This document shows positions 36,825 to 47,378 of a stretch of DNA of 64,000 nt, in pieces. The notes under the pieces were generated by a model. It ran no database searches and was not told the DNA's origin. It saw only the letters and a program-made list of their open reading frames with translations. The stretch is from Anaspis maculata (taxonomy: Eukaryota; Arthropoda; Insecta; Coleoptera; Scraptiidae). The first letter of the stretch is position 1, and each line of letters starts with the position of its first letter. The translations under genes and the position numbers were made by a program. The DNA is taken from contig OX421968.1 in the NCBI GenBank assembly GCA_949128115.1, forward strand, positions 32,082,877-32,146,876. The letters run 5' to 3'.

Positions 36825-39800
36825 ACTCAAAACAAGTCATTCTTGATTATATCCTGTCGCATGCAGGAGATGATCAACGTCCATATCTAAAAGTTCAAAT
36901 TTTTGGTTTTTCAATGTTAGGTTTGTTGGATTCTGGGGCTACAGATACCATAGTAGGTGGAAATGGCTGGCAGATATTCCAAAGCCTTGGTATTCGTGTT
37001 AATAATCCTGTTGTTGTTGAAGTTAAAGTGGCAAACGGTGAAACGTGTCAAAGTTTAGGGTATGCGTCTGTACCAATTTGTGTCATGAACAAAGAAAAAG
37101 TTGTTGATGTTTTGATAGTTCCGGATTTAACTCATTCTCTTGTTCTCGGTATCAATTTTTGGAAAGTCATGGAGGTCATTCCTGACTTACGTAGGGATAT
37201 GTGGTATTTTGGTAGTGCGCCTAGTGCGTCAGCCTTGTCTAGAGTGATTACTGGTGTGCGAAGTGAAGAAGACTTAAGTCAAGCCCAACGTTTTGCTCTA
37301 GAACAGCTTTTAGATGATGTGTTTTTGCGTATGAAAGATGGTTTAGGAAGAATCACGGCGGCTGAACATGAAATTGTAGTAGATTCCGCTCCGATAAAAC
37401 AGAGGTTTTATCCTGTGTCACCACCACGTCAGAAAATTATAGACGAAGAGATTCAGAAGATGTTGGCAGCTAATGTCATTGAACCTTCTCGAAGTGCTTG
37501 GTCGGCACCTGTTCTCTTGATTCCCAAGAAAGATGGTTCTATTCGATTTTGTGTAGACTACAGACGTCTGAATGCTGTGACAAAGAAAGATGCTTATCCT
37601 TTACCACTCATTTCTAATATTTTAGATCAGCTAAGAGACGCAAAGTACCTGAGTTCGTTGGATATAAGAAGCGCTTATTGGCAAATACCAATGAAAGAGT
37701 CGTCCAAAGAACTGACAGCTTTTGTTGTTGCTGGTGGACATTACCAATTCCAAGTAATGCCGTTTGGTCTCACAAACGCTCCTGCTACTTTCCAACGTCT
37801 CATTGATAACGTCATTGGTCCTGAAATGCAAGGAAATGTCTTCGTATATTTAGATGACATAATCGTCATTAGCGACAATTTTGAAAAACATCTGAAAATT
37901 TTATCAAAGGTCATTGAAAGATTACTTGATGCTGGATTAACGCTCAATCGTGAAAAGTGTCAGTTCTGTCGTCCAGAACTGAAATATTTGGGTTATGTTG
38001 TTGATAAGTTTGGATTACATGTGGATCCAGGTAAGGTAGAAGCCATTTCGAATGTTCCGGTACCCCGCACAGCAAAACAAGTACGCAGTTTCTTAGGTAT
38101 GGCATCGTGGTACCGTCGGTTCGTGAAGAATTTCGCTTCTATTTCTGTACCACTTACAGCACTCACTCGCAAAAATGAAAAATTCGCGTGGAGTTCTGAA
38201 TGTGATGAATCCTTTCAGTCGATCAAGAAATGTCTCATGACTGCACCTGTTCTCCAATGTCCAGATTTTACTCGTCCGTTTACCTTACAGTGTGATGCTA
38301 GTGCGTATGGGCTAGGTTCCGTTTTAACTCAAGAATTCGACGACGGTGAAAAAGTCATTTGTTATTTATCTCGATCGTTGACAGCACAAGAGAGAAAGTT
38401 TTCAACTACTGAGCGTGAATGCTTATGTGTGATATGGTCTATAGAAAAACTTCGGCCGTATCTTGAAGGTTCTCGCTTTACCGTAATTACGGATCATTTT
38501 TCTTTGTTATGGTTGAACCGGTTGAAAGATCCAACGGGACGACTTTCCAGATGGGCGTTACGTCTGCAAGCCTTTGACTTCACCATTGTTCATCGAAAGG
38601 GTAAAGATCATATTGTACCTGATTTTCTTTCTCGATCTGTTCCAGTGTCGGTTAGTGCATTGACAAAAACTATGTCAGAAGCAAGTTCTTTTGCTGATAC
38701 CTGTGATGCTTGGTACAAGAGCATGATACAGAAAATCACGGTTGATCCGATTCGTTATTCAAAGTGGCGCGTAGACAACGGATCTGTTTACAAATATGTC
38801 GAAAAGCGCATTCCTGAATTTACCGATGGAGATTGTTGGAAAGTTGTAGTTCCGAAAGAATACCGCGTGATACTGTTGAGACGATACCATGACGAAGTCC
38901 GAGCAGGACACTTAGGAGTGTACAAAACCTATGGAAGATTGACGGAAAAGTATTTTTGGCCAAAGATGAAGGGAAGTGTGATTAAGTATGTTCGTGGTTG
39001 CAAGGTCTGTGGTAGTCAGAAGCCTGAGCAGAAGTTGCCTGCAGGATTAATGGGTTCGAAGCCTGTTGTGACACATCCATGGCAAATGATAAGTCTCGAC
39101 TTTGTCGGCCCTTTACCTCGTTCCTCCACTGGACATACTCATATTCTCTGCGTGTCGGATTACTTTAGTAAATATGTACTTCTGTTTGCTGTTCGATCAG
39201 CCACGGCTAAAGCGTTGGCAAAAATCGTTGAGGAAAACATTTTTCTTATCTATGGTGTACCACAGTATTTAATTTGTGATAATGGTGTCCAAATGAACTC
39301 CAAGATGTTTAAAAAACTGTGCGAACGTTACAAAGTAAAAATTTATTTCACTCCCTTATATTATCCTCGTGCTGATCCCGCCGAACGCGTGAATCGCGTC
39401 GTGAAAACTATGTTGTCTTCCTATGTCGGTGAAAACCAACGTAGTTGGGCTGACCATCTTGCTGGTATTGCTTGCGCGATACGGACTGCCAAACACGAAA
39501 CCATAGGACACAGCCCTTATTTCGTAAACTTTGGAAGGGAGTATGTTCATCTCGGTGACGAGCATGTTCCACACGTTTTCTCCGGTGAAATTCCAGAAGT
39601 TTATGACGTGGAAAAGAGGCGTACCGGGTTTGTCAAGATGTTCAAAGATGTGTGCACCAAGTTGCAGCAAGCTTTTGAACGGAATAAACGACAATATAAT
39701 TTGCGAAGAAGACCCGTGCAGTACCAAAAGAACGATTTGGTTTGGCGAAAAAATAAATCCCTCTCTGATGCTACGAAATTTTATTGCGCGAAGCTAGGTC

Positions 39801-39970
39801 CAACATTCGTAGGACCATATAAAGTTCGTAAGAAACTTGGTTCGTGGACCTACGAATTGGAAAATGAAGTTGGCGACCAAGCAGGGATTTGGCACGTTCA
39901 AGATTTAAAACCTTTTCAAGCTACCGATAACTTTGATGAAAATAACGACCGTGCAACCGTTGCGAGTTAG
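36740..39970 (+). CDS. pol: Gypsy pol: protease, RT, RNase H, integrase
   Basis: The frame is open from 36740, overlaps the gag end by 85 bp in the -1 frame, and has its first Met at 36914 (residue 1 below). Protease has LLDSGATDT at about residues 4-12. Reverse transcriptase has IPKKDGSIRFCVDYRRLN from about 202 and catalytic YLDD at about 312-315. RNase H starts LQCDASAYG near 459. Integrase has an HHCC zinc site (about 658-701, ending GCKVC), then catalytic Asp in SLDFVGPLP (about 728), Asp in CDNGVQ (about 788) and Glu in AERVNR (about 824). A GPY-type domain (FVGPYKVRKKL, about 965) is near the C-terminus. Gypsy pol usually runs to about 1000-1200 residues, so this is full length. All key residues are present and no internal stop occurs. 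It is probably made as a gag-pol fusion by -1 frameshifting. Confidence 0.95.
36755..36761 (+). promoter_or_regulatory. Candidate -1 frameshift heptamer
   Basis: G AAA AAC in the gag reading frame lies 15 bases after the pol frame opens and well before the gag stop. It fits the N-AAA-AAC slip pattern only approximately, because the first base is G. No downstream structure was evaluated. Confidence 0.3.
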
Positions 39971-40051
39971 TTACGTTGCCGTTGTGTCGTAATTTTTTTT
40001 TTTTGTTTAGTTCGGAATCTTTTCCTAAGAAGGAAGTCTTCCTCATGGAAG

Positions 40052-40062
40052 TTAGGGTGGGG
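40052..40062 (+). other. Polypurine tract before the 3' LTR
   Basis: A G-rich run (TTAGGGTGGGG) directly precedes TGTAACGG of the 3' LTR, where plus-strand priming occurs in LTR retrotransposons. One T interrupts the purines. Confidence 0.6.
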
Positions 40063-41370
40063 TGTAACGGTCTGAAATTCCGTTTCGATCTAGCCGACCG
40101 TCCTTGGCAACGATGTCAGGTGGTTGTTGACCGATTTTGTTTTTCGGGAATAGTTTTGGGTTTTTCTGCAGCGCGAAAGGGGAGATCGTTTTGCTGGCCT
40201 GTTGATGCCGATAAATTGCAGACGAGCTCGATAGGTTTCTACCTTAACACCCTTCAAGTGCCTTAACGCTGTAAGCGCCTCAACGTTCCGGAGACATCAT
40301 CTCTGCGTCATACCTGAGCGTGATTGAACCCCTTGTTCTAGGGTGAGTTCTTGGAAACCATCCTCGTGCCGTTCCATACCTAACCCCATTCCTTTTTCAG
40401 GGTTCTTTTCTTCCTGCTTTTACTTTAGTTCGACTTAGTTCGTATTTGTATTTCTACTCGTTTTCCTGGGATTTGGTCTAGTACAGCATCGGTGACGTCG
40501 GCTGTCATCTTGCGTCGAACAGTCGAGCTGAAACTTCGGCAAGCTTGTTGAGCGGAGGACTGGAAGGAGGAAGGACGCGCATGGTCTGGGATACATCGTG
40601 TTAGCCCGAGAAGAAGAACCTTGGTTCGGTGCAGGTGCCGCATGGTTTTCCTTTCTTCCTGCAAGGTCAGAGCGTTCCAATTTTATCCCAGTTGAAAAGC
40701 GATAATTCCAATATCTGAACTCAGTGTACCTGTTTTATTTATTTGTTGTTATTATAAAAAAAAATGTCAACGCAGACGTCAGTTGCCTGACCGTCGAGGT
40801 AGTTAGATTGGCAGTAATTTGTAGCAACTCGATTCACTGAAAGTGCACAAATCAGGAGCTAAAACAATCCCGTGCGAAAGAAACGTTATCCCGATCCCCG
40901 GAACCTATTTCCTATTTCACGTACGTACGTAGGTAGGTAGGGTAAACTAAACGAAAGGATCCATTGCGCAATCCGCTTCATTGCGATAGCACGAAACTGT
41001 TTTGTTTCTCAGTGCAACCGACAGTAGGGCTGCTTCGGCCTCATTAGCCGGTCTGCCTATCCTCTCCGGTCAAGACCCTGCTGTATTCAATAAATTGTTA
41101 AATATTACTTTGAGCTTACGTATTCTTACTTCTCTAATCTATCCAAAAGAAAGATTCACTTCGAAGTCTGAGACATTATTTTATACTAGTAAGTATTTGG
41201 TAGTTTCCAAACCGACACAGACATTAAGCTAACGGAAGAAACTACCTGGCGCCTTATTTATTTTTTTTTTTTCTACTAATTTTTACTGCACGACCACTCC
41301 CCTGAGCTTTAGCCGAGTGCAAGTCTGATGTCCGGTGAGTATGCCCTCTAGTGAGAAAAAGATCGTGGCA
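40063..41370 (+). repeat. 3' LTR of the Gypsy element
   Basis: Near-identical copy of 33903-35209 ending GATCGTGGCA, followed at once by the AGAA target duplication and then the interrupted palindrome arm. Confidence 0.95.
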
Positions 41371-41580
41371 AGAATATGAATTCACGTATTTCTGAAAAAA
41401 AATCCAAATCGGGTAAGAATGAAGCAAGTTAGGTCCGAATAAATGTCACCGGAAACAAATGGCTGCCATTTTGAAATGACGCCATTTTTAAAGTGGCACC
41501 AAAACATTTCGGTATCTCCACATATAGGACTATAAGAAATAAAAGGTCCCTTGCCCCCTTCACGAAGGAGCCCACGGGAT

Positions 41581-42025
41581 CAGTTATTTGAACCTATGGT
41601 ACCTGACTAAAATACAACAACCTATTACAAAATACATAGGTATTTTAAGATTCTATTGAAAAAACCGTAAAATGCAAGTATTTCAATGGAAACACTTTAT
41701 TGATTCAGTTGCAACAACAAGTAAATTATTATGAACTATAAAAAGACGAATAAAACAAACATAAAGAAAACTTCATATTCAAACCTTTTCATAACTGCAT
41801 TCATTCATTATTCAAAATCACAAATTTCGATTTCCTTTGAGGACAACCAGCATTTCAAAAATATTGTCAGACATCCGACATGGAACCTCTCGTGGCTCAC
41901 AGGATGCAGTAGATGCACCCACCAGTACGACGCAAAACGTAAAAGATGCAATCGAACTTGCGCAAGTGCGTGTATTTAAATAGATAGTGTACAAATGCAA
42001 GAAATGGCAGTGGGGTAAAGTATAG
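41581..42025. other. Right interior of the hAT-like element
   Basis: AT-rich sequence with some ATACAAAATACATAG-type subterminal repeats and no protein signature. Confidence 0.35.
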
Positions 42026-42549
42026 TGTTACGAGCGGCGATCTCGTACATATTGGTAAACACTCGATGTTTCTGGATCTTTCCATCATTAGATCGCAGTG
42101 TAGAAGTCTGGAGCGATTTGGTGCATTCCAGAGCGTTCGTGTATGTGAAACTGAAGGTAGACTTCAATGCTCGATCAAGAAAGATCTGTCCATTTTGGCG
42201 GAGGCGCCGCGCGCCGCTCGTTACCCGGCAGAATTATACGGGTAAAGTGTACGATTATTCAGGAATGATCTAGAAACCGCATATGCCAGACCACCATGGA
42301 ATTTGCTGGAAGTAGACAGAAAGCTCGGGAACACCATTCGGAGGCCTTATATAAGGCGTCAGCCGGCAGCTCGCGGCAGTATTGAATTGGAATGCGAAGT
42401 GGTAACGCGAGCGAAACAAGCGAAGTACCTGCGAAATAATTTCAAGTAGATAATTGTTGGCGTTCATTGTTGTAGTACGCAGAAATAAACCGTGTGTGTT
42501 TTACGATCGTCTCAATTATATTCGAACCCGTACGCGAGATATCGTAACA
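42026..42549 (+). mobile_element. Solo LTR with ATAG target duplication
   Basis: It starts TGTTACGAGCGGCGAT and ends GATATCGTAACA, with ATAG before (42022-42025) and after (42550-42553). TATATAA near 42349 and AAATAAA near 42482 fit promoter and polyadenylation sites. It is the same family as 10944-11470. It lies inside the hAT-like element. Confidence 0.9.
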
Positions 42550-44271
42550 ATAGTGTTACCAAAACAATCTCAGCCCAAACAGACTACAGAGCGTGGGAAA
42601 CAAATGTATTTTGTATTTTGTATTTCGAAAATCAAAATACTTTTCCGAAAAATGTACTTTAAATACAAAATACAAAGTACTACCTGCCTGAACTTTTTCA
42701 AAATACAAAATAAAAATACTTCCTAATCAAACGTATTTAAATACAAAATACTCAAATGTATTTGAAATACCGCCCAGCCCTGTCCAGAGTTGTTAGAATC
42801 GCAAAGTTCGAAGGCTGTATCTCTCAAACGATGGAACATTAAGACAATGATCTCTTTTTATCTTAATTGCAGTACTGTCCTGAACATTTCAACATTGCGA
42901 GGATGTTTTGAAATCATCCCTCTGAAATTGGGGTTGAAGGTGATTTGGGGATTTTGGACAAGTGAGCATTTTTATGTCTTTTCAATATTCTAACATCACT
43001 CATAACATTTGAAGATGCTCAAATTGTCCTCCACATTCCCCAAAAATCATCTCCTCAAGAACTAAAGACATTCATTGCATACCTACCTCATAGAGTTTCG
43101 GCAAGTCTTACCTCAACAGCTACCCCTTTCAAAAAGTACTTGCCCCATCAATTTTGGAAAATCTGTGACAGCACTTGAATGCTAAAATTACCTTATCCAT
43201 AAAAAGTTTTATCCCAATGTTGTGACAGATTTTCCAAAATTGATAAGGCAAGTTCTTTTTGAAAAAGGTAGTTTTTTCTTGAAGGGTTTGTTTCTTCAAT
43301 GGTGGACAAAAAAGATCATCGACGCATCATACTTTTCATGAAACTGTTGAGATAAAACTTGCCGAAACTCTGTATGGTAGGTATAATCAATTTCACGGCT
43401 TTCTGCATTAGTGCAAGCTATGGAAAAATTGTGTTGTGTTGGTAGGAATGAGTATGAAGCCATAACCGTCCTCACAGATAGTTTGCGTAAATGTGGTAGG
43501 TATGTGAAAAGGTTAGGTATTGTGCCATTTGTGCCAGATATCACTCATCGCGCGGTATGATGCAATAAGTCAAGTCAAAATGCTCTATGTAGTTTATGTG
43601 CCGAAAACAGATAAACGACGCAAGTTCCTCAGAGTGTAAATTTGCCGGACACCGTCTTCACTCTTCACGGGTTGGTGGCTCTTCGCTTGTGCTCTGGTAG
43701 TGGTGGCCACTGTATAAAATGAAGCCAAAGGAAGTCAGTGGAAGCAGTGAAGAGAAGAAAATTTGATAAAAATGCCTGGCCAGTGGCCCCAGTGAGGTTG
43801 AGAAAATTCGCTTGGATGGACATTGGATGATTTATGAAGTTGGACTGTACAAGACGAGACAGTCGAGACACGACGCATGAGTGTAGTCTGTGTTGGAAGA
43901 TCTCATCAACATGAAATAATTATTGTCCCTTTCATGTAGGTATTCCTTTCTTCATCTTCTTCTGGGTTCTATGCTGTTTTAGTCAGTTTTTGTGTTTTAT
44001 GAACGAGCTAGAGCACGTAGTACTTCCTACTATCAATGCTGCCGCTGACTTCTTTTGGCTTCATTTTAGGCAGTGGCCGCCATTACCAGAGCACAAACAA
44101 GCAAGGACCTACCAACCCGTGAAGACGGTGTCCAGAAAATTTACACTCCAAGGAACTCGCGTCGTTTATCTGTGTTCGCCACATAAATTAGAACATTTTG
44201 ACTTGACGTGCATCACACCACGCGACAGTGACATCTGCTACAAATGCCACAATACCTACCTAATCTTTTCA

Positions 44272-44925
44272 CAGAGGCCTTGTTTACGCGAGGTTTAAAA
44301 CTGGTCTTAAGGTCCGTAACATCAATGCTATCGTCCGCATAAACACCTCTAAACGCAAGTTTCGCAACAGCTGTTAAGCTTAGCTAAATGTGATTTTAAA
44401 TTGCATTTAGTAAGCAAACAAGTGTTGGTAATCGCACGTAAACGCCCATGCACATTACGACGCATGTGCAAACCAGAAATCGGTTGGATTTATAGCAGAT
44501 TTATGGGTTGGGTTGGATGTTGGATGACCTGTGAGCATCAGTTTATTAAAATTGATAATTGATGATTAACCATCTTTTGTTATGATCTCTAGAAAATGTG
44601 GTTTAGTTGAATTTCGTTTTGGCACTTCTTTGAAAGATGTCTCCCTGGGCCGCTATTCTTGAATCGTGTGAGAAAAGTCCCTGGGAGTAAAATCCATTCC
44701 GCAGTACACTTCTGTAGCGAAAGTTGCCTAAAAACCACGATTTTAGGCAACATTCGCTACATCAGTGTACTGCGGAATGTATTTTACTCCCAGGGACTTT
44801 TCTCACACGATTCAAGAATAGCGGCCCAGGTTAAGAGGCTGTCGGCTATCATTTTGGTCGGCGCGCGTAAACACTCCTAACTAACCACTGTTAAAATCTC
44901 TGCTAAGCCTCGTGTAAACAAGCTC
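44272..44925. mobile_element. Inserted element with TTGTTTACxCGAGG termini
   Basis: It interrupts the right arm of the 42789-45910 palindrome between CTTTTCAC and ATACCTACC, which are contiguous in the mirrored arm as CTTTTCACATACCTACC. The left end GAGGCCTTGTTTACGCGAGG is mirrored by CCTCGTGTAAACAAGCTC at the right. The superfamily is not identified. It contains the hairpin at 44644-44830. Confidence 0.6.
44644..44830. repeat. 187-bp near-perfect hairpin
   Basis: CCTGGGCCGCTATTCTTGAA at 44644 is mirrored by TTCAAGAATAGCGGCCCAGG ending at 44830. Pairing runs to GTTGCCTAAAA against TTTTAGGCAAC with a loop of about 6-7 bases near 44735-44740. Only a few mismatches occur over about 90 bp. Confidence 0.9.
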
Positions 44926-45760
44926 ATACCTACCACATCTACACAAACTATCTGCGACGACGGTTATGGCTTCATACTCATTCCTACCAACAGAACACAA
45001 CTTTTCCATAGCTTGCTCTAATGCAGAAAGCCGTGAAATTGATTATAGATATGCAATCCACGTTTACCATCACGTACATCACTTGAGCGCATACATGAGA
45101 ACGCATACCTGCAGAGCGCGGTAATTTCAATTTTGACGCACGAAGTGTCACTGTCAATGGCAACTGTCAATCAATAATCGAAATGTAAACAAACAACAAA
45201 CATAACCTCCTAACCATTCAACATTTAATATTGTTCAGAATGAAATGTTACGTGCTGTATGGCAGAAAGACGCAGAAAAGATTCAGGTGATACGAAACAC
45301 AACGAGCTGCAAGGTGATCGACGAAACAAGAGCGTTATTTGGTTAGGTCTGTCGAAACGTCAAATCGACGTCAAGCGCTGTCAGCTGCCCTTTGCGTGAC
45401 ATTACACACGCACTTACGCACACCGTATTACAGTGTTGTCAACTTGTTGTCGTGATATGAGATATGGCAACGTCCTACTTTCACAGGTATGCGCAGAAGC
45501 CTTTCGGGAAACGTGGATTGATGTATAAGGTTATTAAGGGGATGATTTTTGGGGGATGTGGGGGACAATTTGAGCATCTCGAAATGTTATAAGTGATGTA
45601 AGAATATTGAAAGTCACCCTCGACCCCTTTTATAAAGGGATGGTTTCAAAACTCCCTTGCAATGGTGAAATGTTCAAAACAGTATCGCAATTAAGATAAA
45701 AAAATTCTTGTCTTTTTGTTCCATCGTTCGAGAGCTACAGCCTTCGAACTTTGTGAGTCT

Positions 45761-45905
45761 AATGGTGGATTCATGCATGGAAATTTAACATTTTAGATGT
45801 AACATTTTAGATGTAACATTTAAGTGTTCACCCATTGGTTTCTTATGGAAATAAAATCAAATGTTAAATTTTAAATCTTAAATTTCTATGCATGAATCCA
45901 CCATT
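45761..45905. mobile_element. Tc1/mariner-type MITE with TA duplication
   Basis: ATGGTGGATTCATGCATGGA is mirrored by a GCATGAATCCACCAT end, flanked by TA on both sides. It sits in the right arm of the 42789-45910 palindrome exactly where the mirrored left arm has an uninterrupted GTTGTTAGAAT, confirming TA as the target. A CATTTTAGATGTAA unit is tandemly repeated inside. It is 145 bp and non-coding. Confidence 0.85.
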
Positions 45906-45910
45906 ACAAC

Positions 45911-46360
45911 CCTTGAGAAAAATAAGCGAAACAGAGTTGTATTGATTGCTGCATCAAATATGTTGCTGATAGGTACTTACGTGACGTTACTTTAGTGCTG
46001 AATTGATTTAAGTCGGGCGGGTCGGAGTAAGAACAGAATAAACGGAAATTTGATTTAAGGGCGCCACGTGGTTTTCACCAAAGTATCAGATTTATTTGTT
46101 TTGGCATAGAATTAGATTGAACAAAAAAATAGAACGAAACAAAATAGGCAAGTGGACGGAAACCACGAAACGACCTTCGTCGAGAATCTGTCTCGTTCAA
46201 CGCAAATAAACCAACAACAATGCTTACTCTAATATCACAAGGTGACTTATATTCGGGTTCCTAATATTTACAGCAGTATGTCGATGTCACTTTGGCTTTA
46301 GCCAATAGTTGATGTAGGCTATATTAATCTACAAGAAAAAGAAATAAGGAATCAAAATAT
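45911..46360. other. Unrecognised spacer
   Basis: No coding or repeat signature was recognised between the palindrome and the solo LTR. Confidence 0.3.
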
Positions 46361-46785
46361 TGTTACGGTATTCGGGTTCGCCTATCTCGGAATTAAATGC
46401 GCTGATTTACTTGTTAACTAACTGCACTTTATTAGCTACTACCGACACAACTAAACAACGCACAGAATTATTAATCGCTTAGAAATTAACAATGTCGCTT
46501 AAGGTGTTGACGCCACGATCGCTCGATTCAAACTCTCTCGATGCCAGGTCAAGCTCCTCTCTTATAGTGGCATCGAAGGCTCTGGATGCTTCCTGATGAT
46601 GTTTACAGCACACGAGGATTTCTCTGGTATCTGCGTCGAGAATATACGCGTATTTTCTACGGCACCTCCGCCAGAAGTCTCGACGTGTCGTGACCTACCG
46701 CTGAAGTCTCTCGATGCTTCCCGAATGCAACGCGTAATGCTAGATTTCTCTAGAAAGAGCCGGGATGGTCGCGAGCTTCGTAACA
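46361..46785 (-). mobile_element. Solo LTR, minus strand, with ATAT target duplication
   Basis: It starts TGTTACGGTATTCGGGTTCG and ends GCTTCGTAACA on the plus strand, flanked by ATAT on both sides (46357-46360 and 46786-46789). The reverse complement carries GGCGGAGGTGCCGTAG in the same relative place as the GGCGGAGG string of the other two solo LTRs, which sets the orientation. Length is 425 bp. Confidence 0.85.
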
Positions 46786-47378
46786 ATATTATACAGGGTG
46801 GTCCCGGTTATAGTAGCAATAATTCACCATTCGATAGTCCATCGAAAATTAAGTCGACATGCATAATTTAATTTTTTTTTAAAACGCTTCCTAAGAGAGA
46901 TACAGCCCTTCAAAGTTCCGTTTTTGAAATCTTTTTCTGGCAATAACTCTTAACTCGTCAAAGCGATTTTGACCAAACTTGGTACAAATACTTACGAAAT
47001 AAATACCCATCACTTGACGTAGATAACTTTTGTCAAAATTGTCCAGTGGCGTAGATACCGGGGGATTGTTCAACTTCTCCCACCCCATTTTCCACGCCAC
47101 TGGATATTTTTGAAAAAATCATACTTTTTTTGAATTCCTTGTTCAATTTAGAAATAAAAGTTACTCCTGTAAAATTTTGATTAGAGGCTTAATTTTCGAG
47201 ATATTTGGGTTTTAAACTTTGGAAAACATCTCGAAATCGCCACTTTCCAGAGCCCAAATTGTCTTCTCTCTGAACACGCCTAGTTTCTGAGCTTAAAATG
47301 GCGGTAAATCAACTTAAACGACCTATAAACCTTATTCCAGTTGAGGAATCATGAGTTTTCATGGATTTTAGTTTTTAG

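Larger units (their letters stand above)
33903..41370 (+). mobile_element. Complete young Ty3/Gypsy LTR retrotransposon
   Basis: It has two LTRs of about 1.31 kb (33903-35209 and 40063-41370), gag, a long pol frame and a purine tract before the 3' LTR. It is flanked by AGAA on both sides (33899-33902 and 41371-41374). The internal order is protease, reverse transcriptase, RNase H, integrase, which defines Ty3/Gypsy rather than Ty1/Copia. I saw only a handful of LTR-LTR differences, including C at 34105 against A at 40265 and one or two in the T-run near 35100/41265, so insertion is recent. No envelope frame lies between pol and the 3' LTR. Confidence 0.95.
31889..41580. repeat. 2.2 kb palindrome interrupted by a Gypsy insertion
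   Basis: The left arm is 31889-32980. The right arm is 33024-33902 and resumes at 41375-41580 after the retrotransposon. ATCCCGTGGGCTTCTTCGTG at 31889 pairs with CACGAAGGAGCCCACGGGAT ending at 41580. AATACGTGAATTTATATTC at 32081 pairs with the junction-spanning sequence around 33902/41371. The centre is AACCGCATCTCCATATCTTG against the mirrored segment at 33055-33074. The loop is about 43 bp. Confidence 0.9.
31700..42782. mobile_element. hAT-like element split by nested insertions
   Basis: CAGGGCTGGGCAAAATAC at 31700 is mirrored by a GTATTTGAAATACCGCCCAGCCCTG segment ending at 42782. Subterminal sequence on both sides is rich in AAATACAAAATAC-type repeats (31720-31860 and 42600-42770). The flanks TCAAGGGT (31692-31699) and TCCAGAGT (42783-42790) match at six of eight positions, consistent with an old 8-bp duplication. 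No transposase is visible. The interior holds the palindrome at 31889-41580, the Gypsy element at 33903-41370 and the solo LTR at 42026-42549, so the original element was under 4 kb. Confidence 0.6.
42789..45910. repeat. Large palindrome with several nested insertions
   Basis: GTTGTTAGAATCGCAAAGTT at 42789 and GTTCGAAGGCTGTATCTC are mirrored by GAGAGCTACAGCCTTCGAAC and the sequence ending at 45910. GGTAGGAATGAGTATGAAGCC near 43440 pairs with GGCTTCATACTCATTCCTACC near 44970. CACTGTATAAAATGAAGCC near 43710 pairs near 44060. Unpaired blocks at 43076-43386 (itself an inverted repeat), 44272-44925, 45060-45527 and 45761-45905 are insertions or separately evolved segments. Confidence 0.8.

Noticed and set aside
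39976..40266. Possible envelope or third frame after pol
   Set aside because: It runs straight into the 3' LTR and repeats a frame in the 5' LTR; no envelope features are present.
34265..40680. Duplicate 79- and 81-residue minus frames
   Set aside because: They are chance frames inside the two LTRs of the Gypsy element, identical because the LTRs are.
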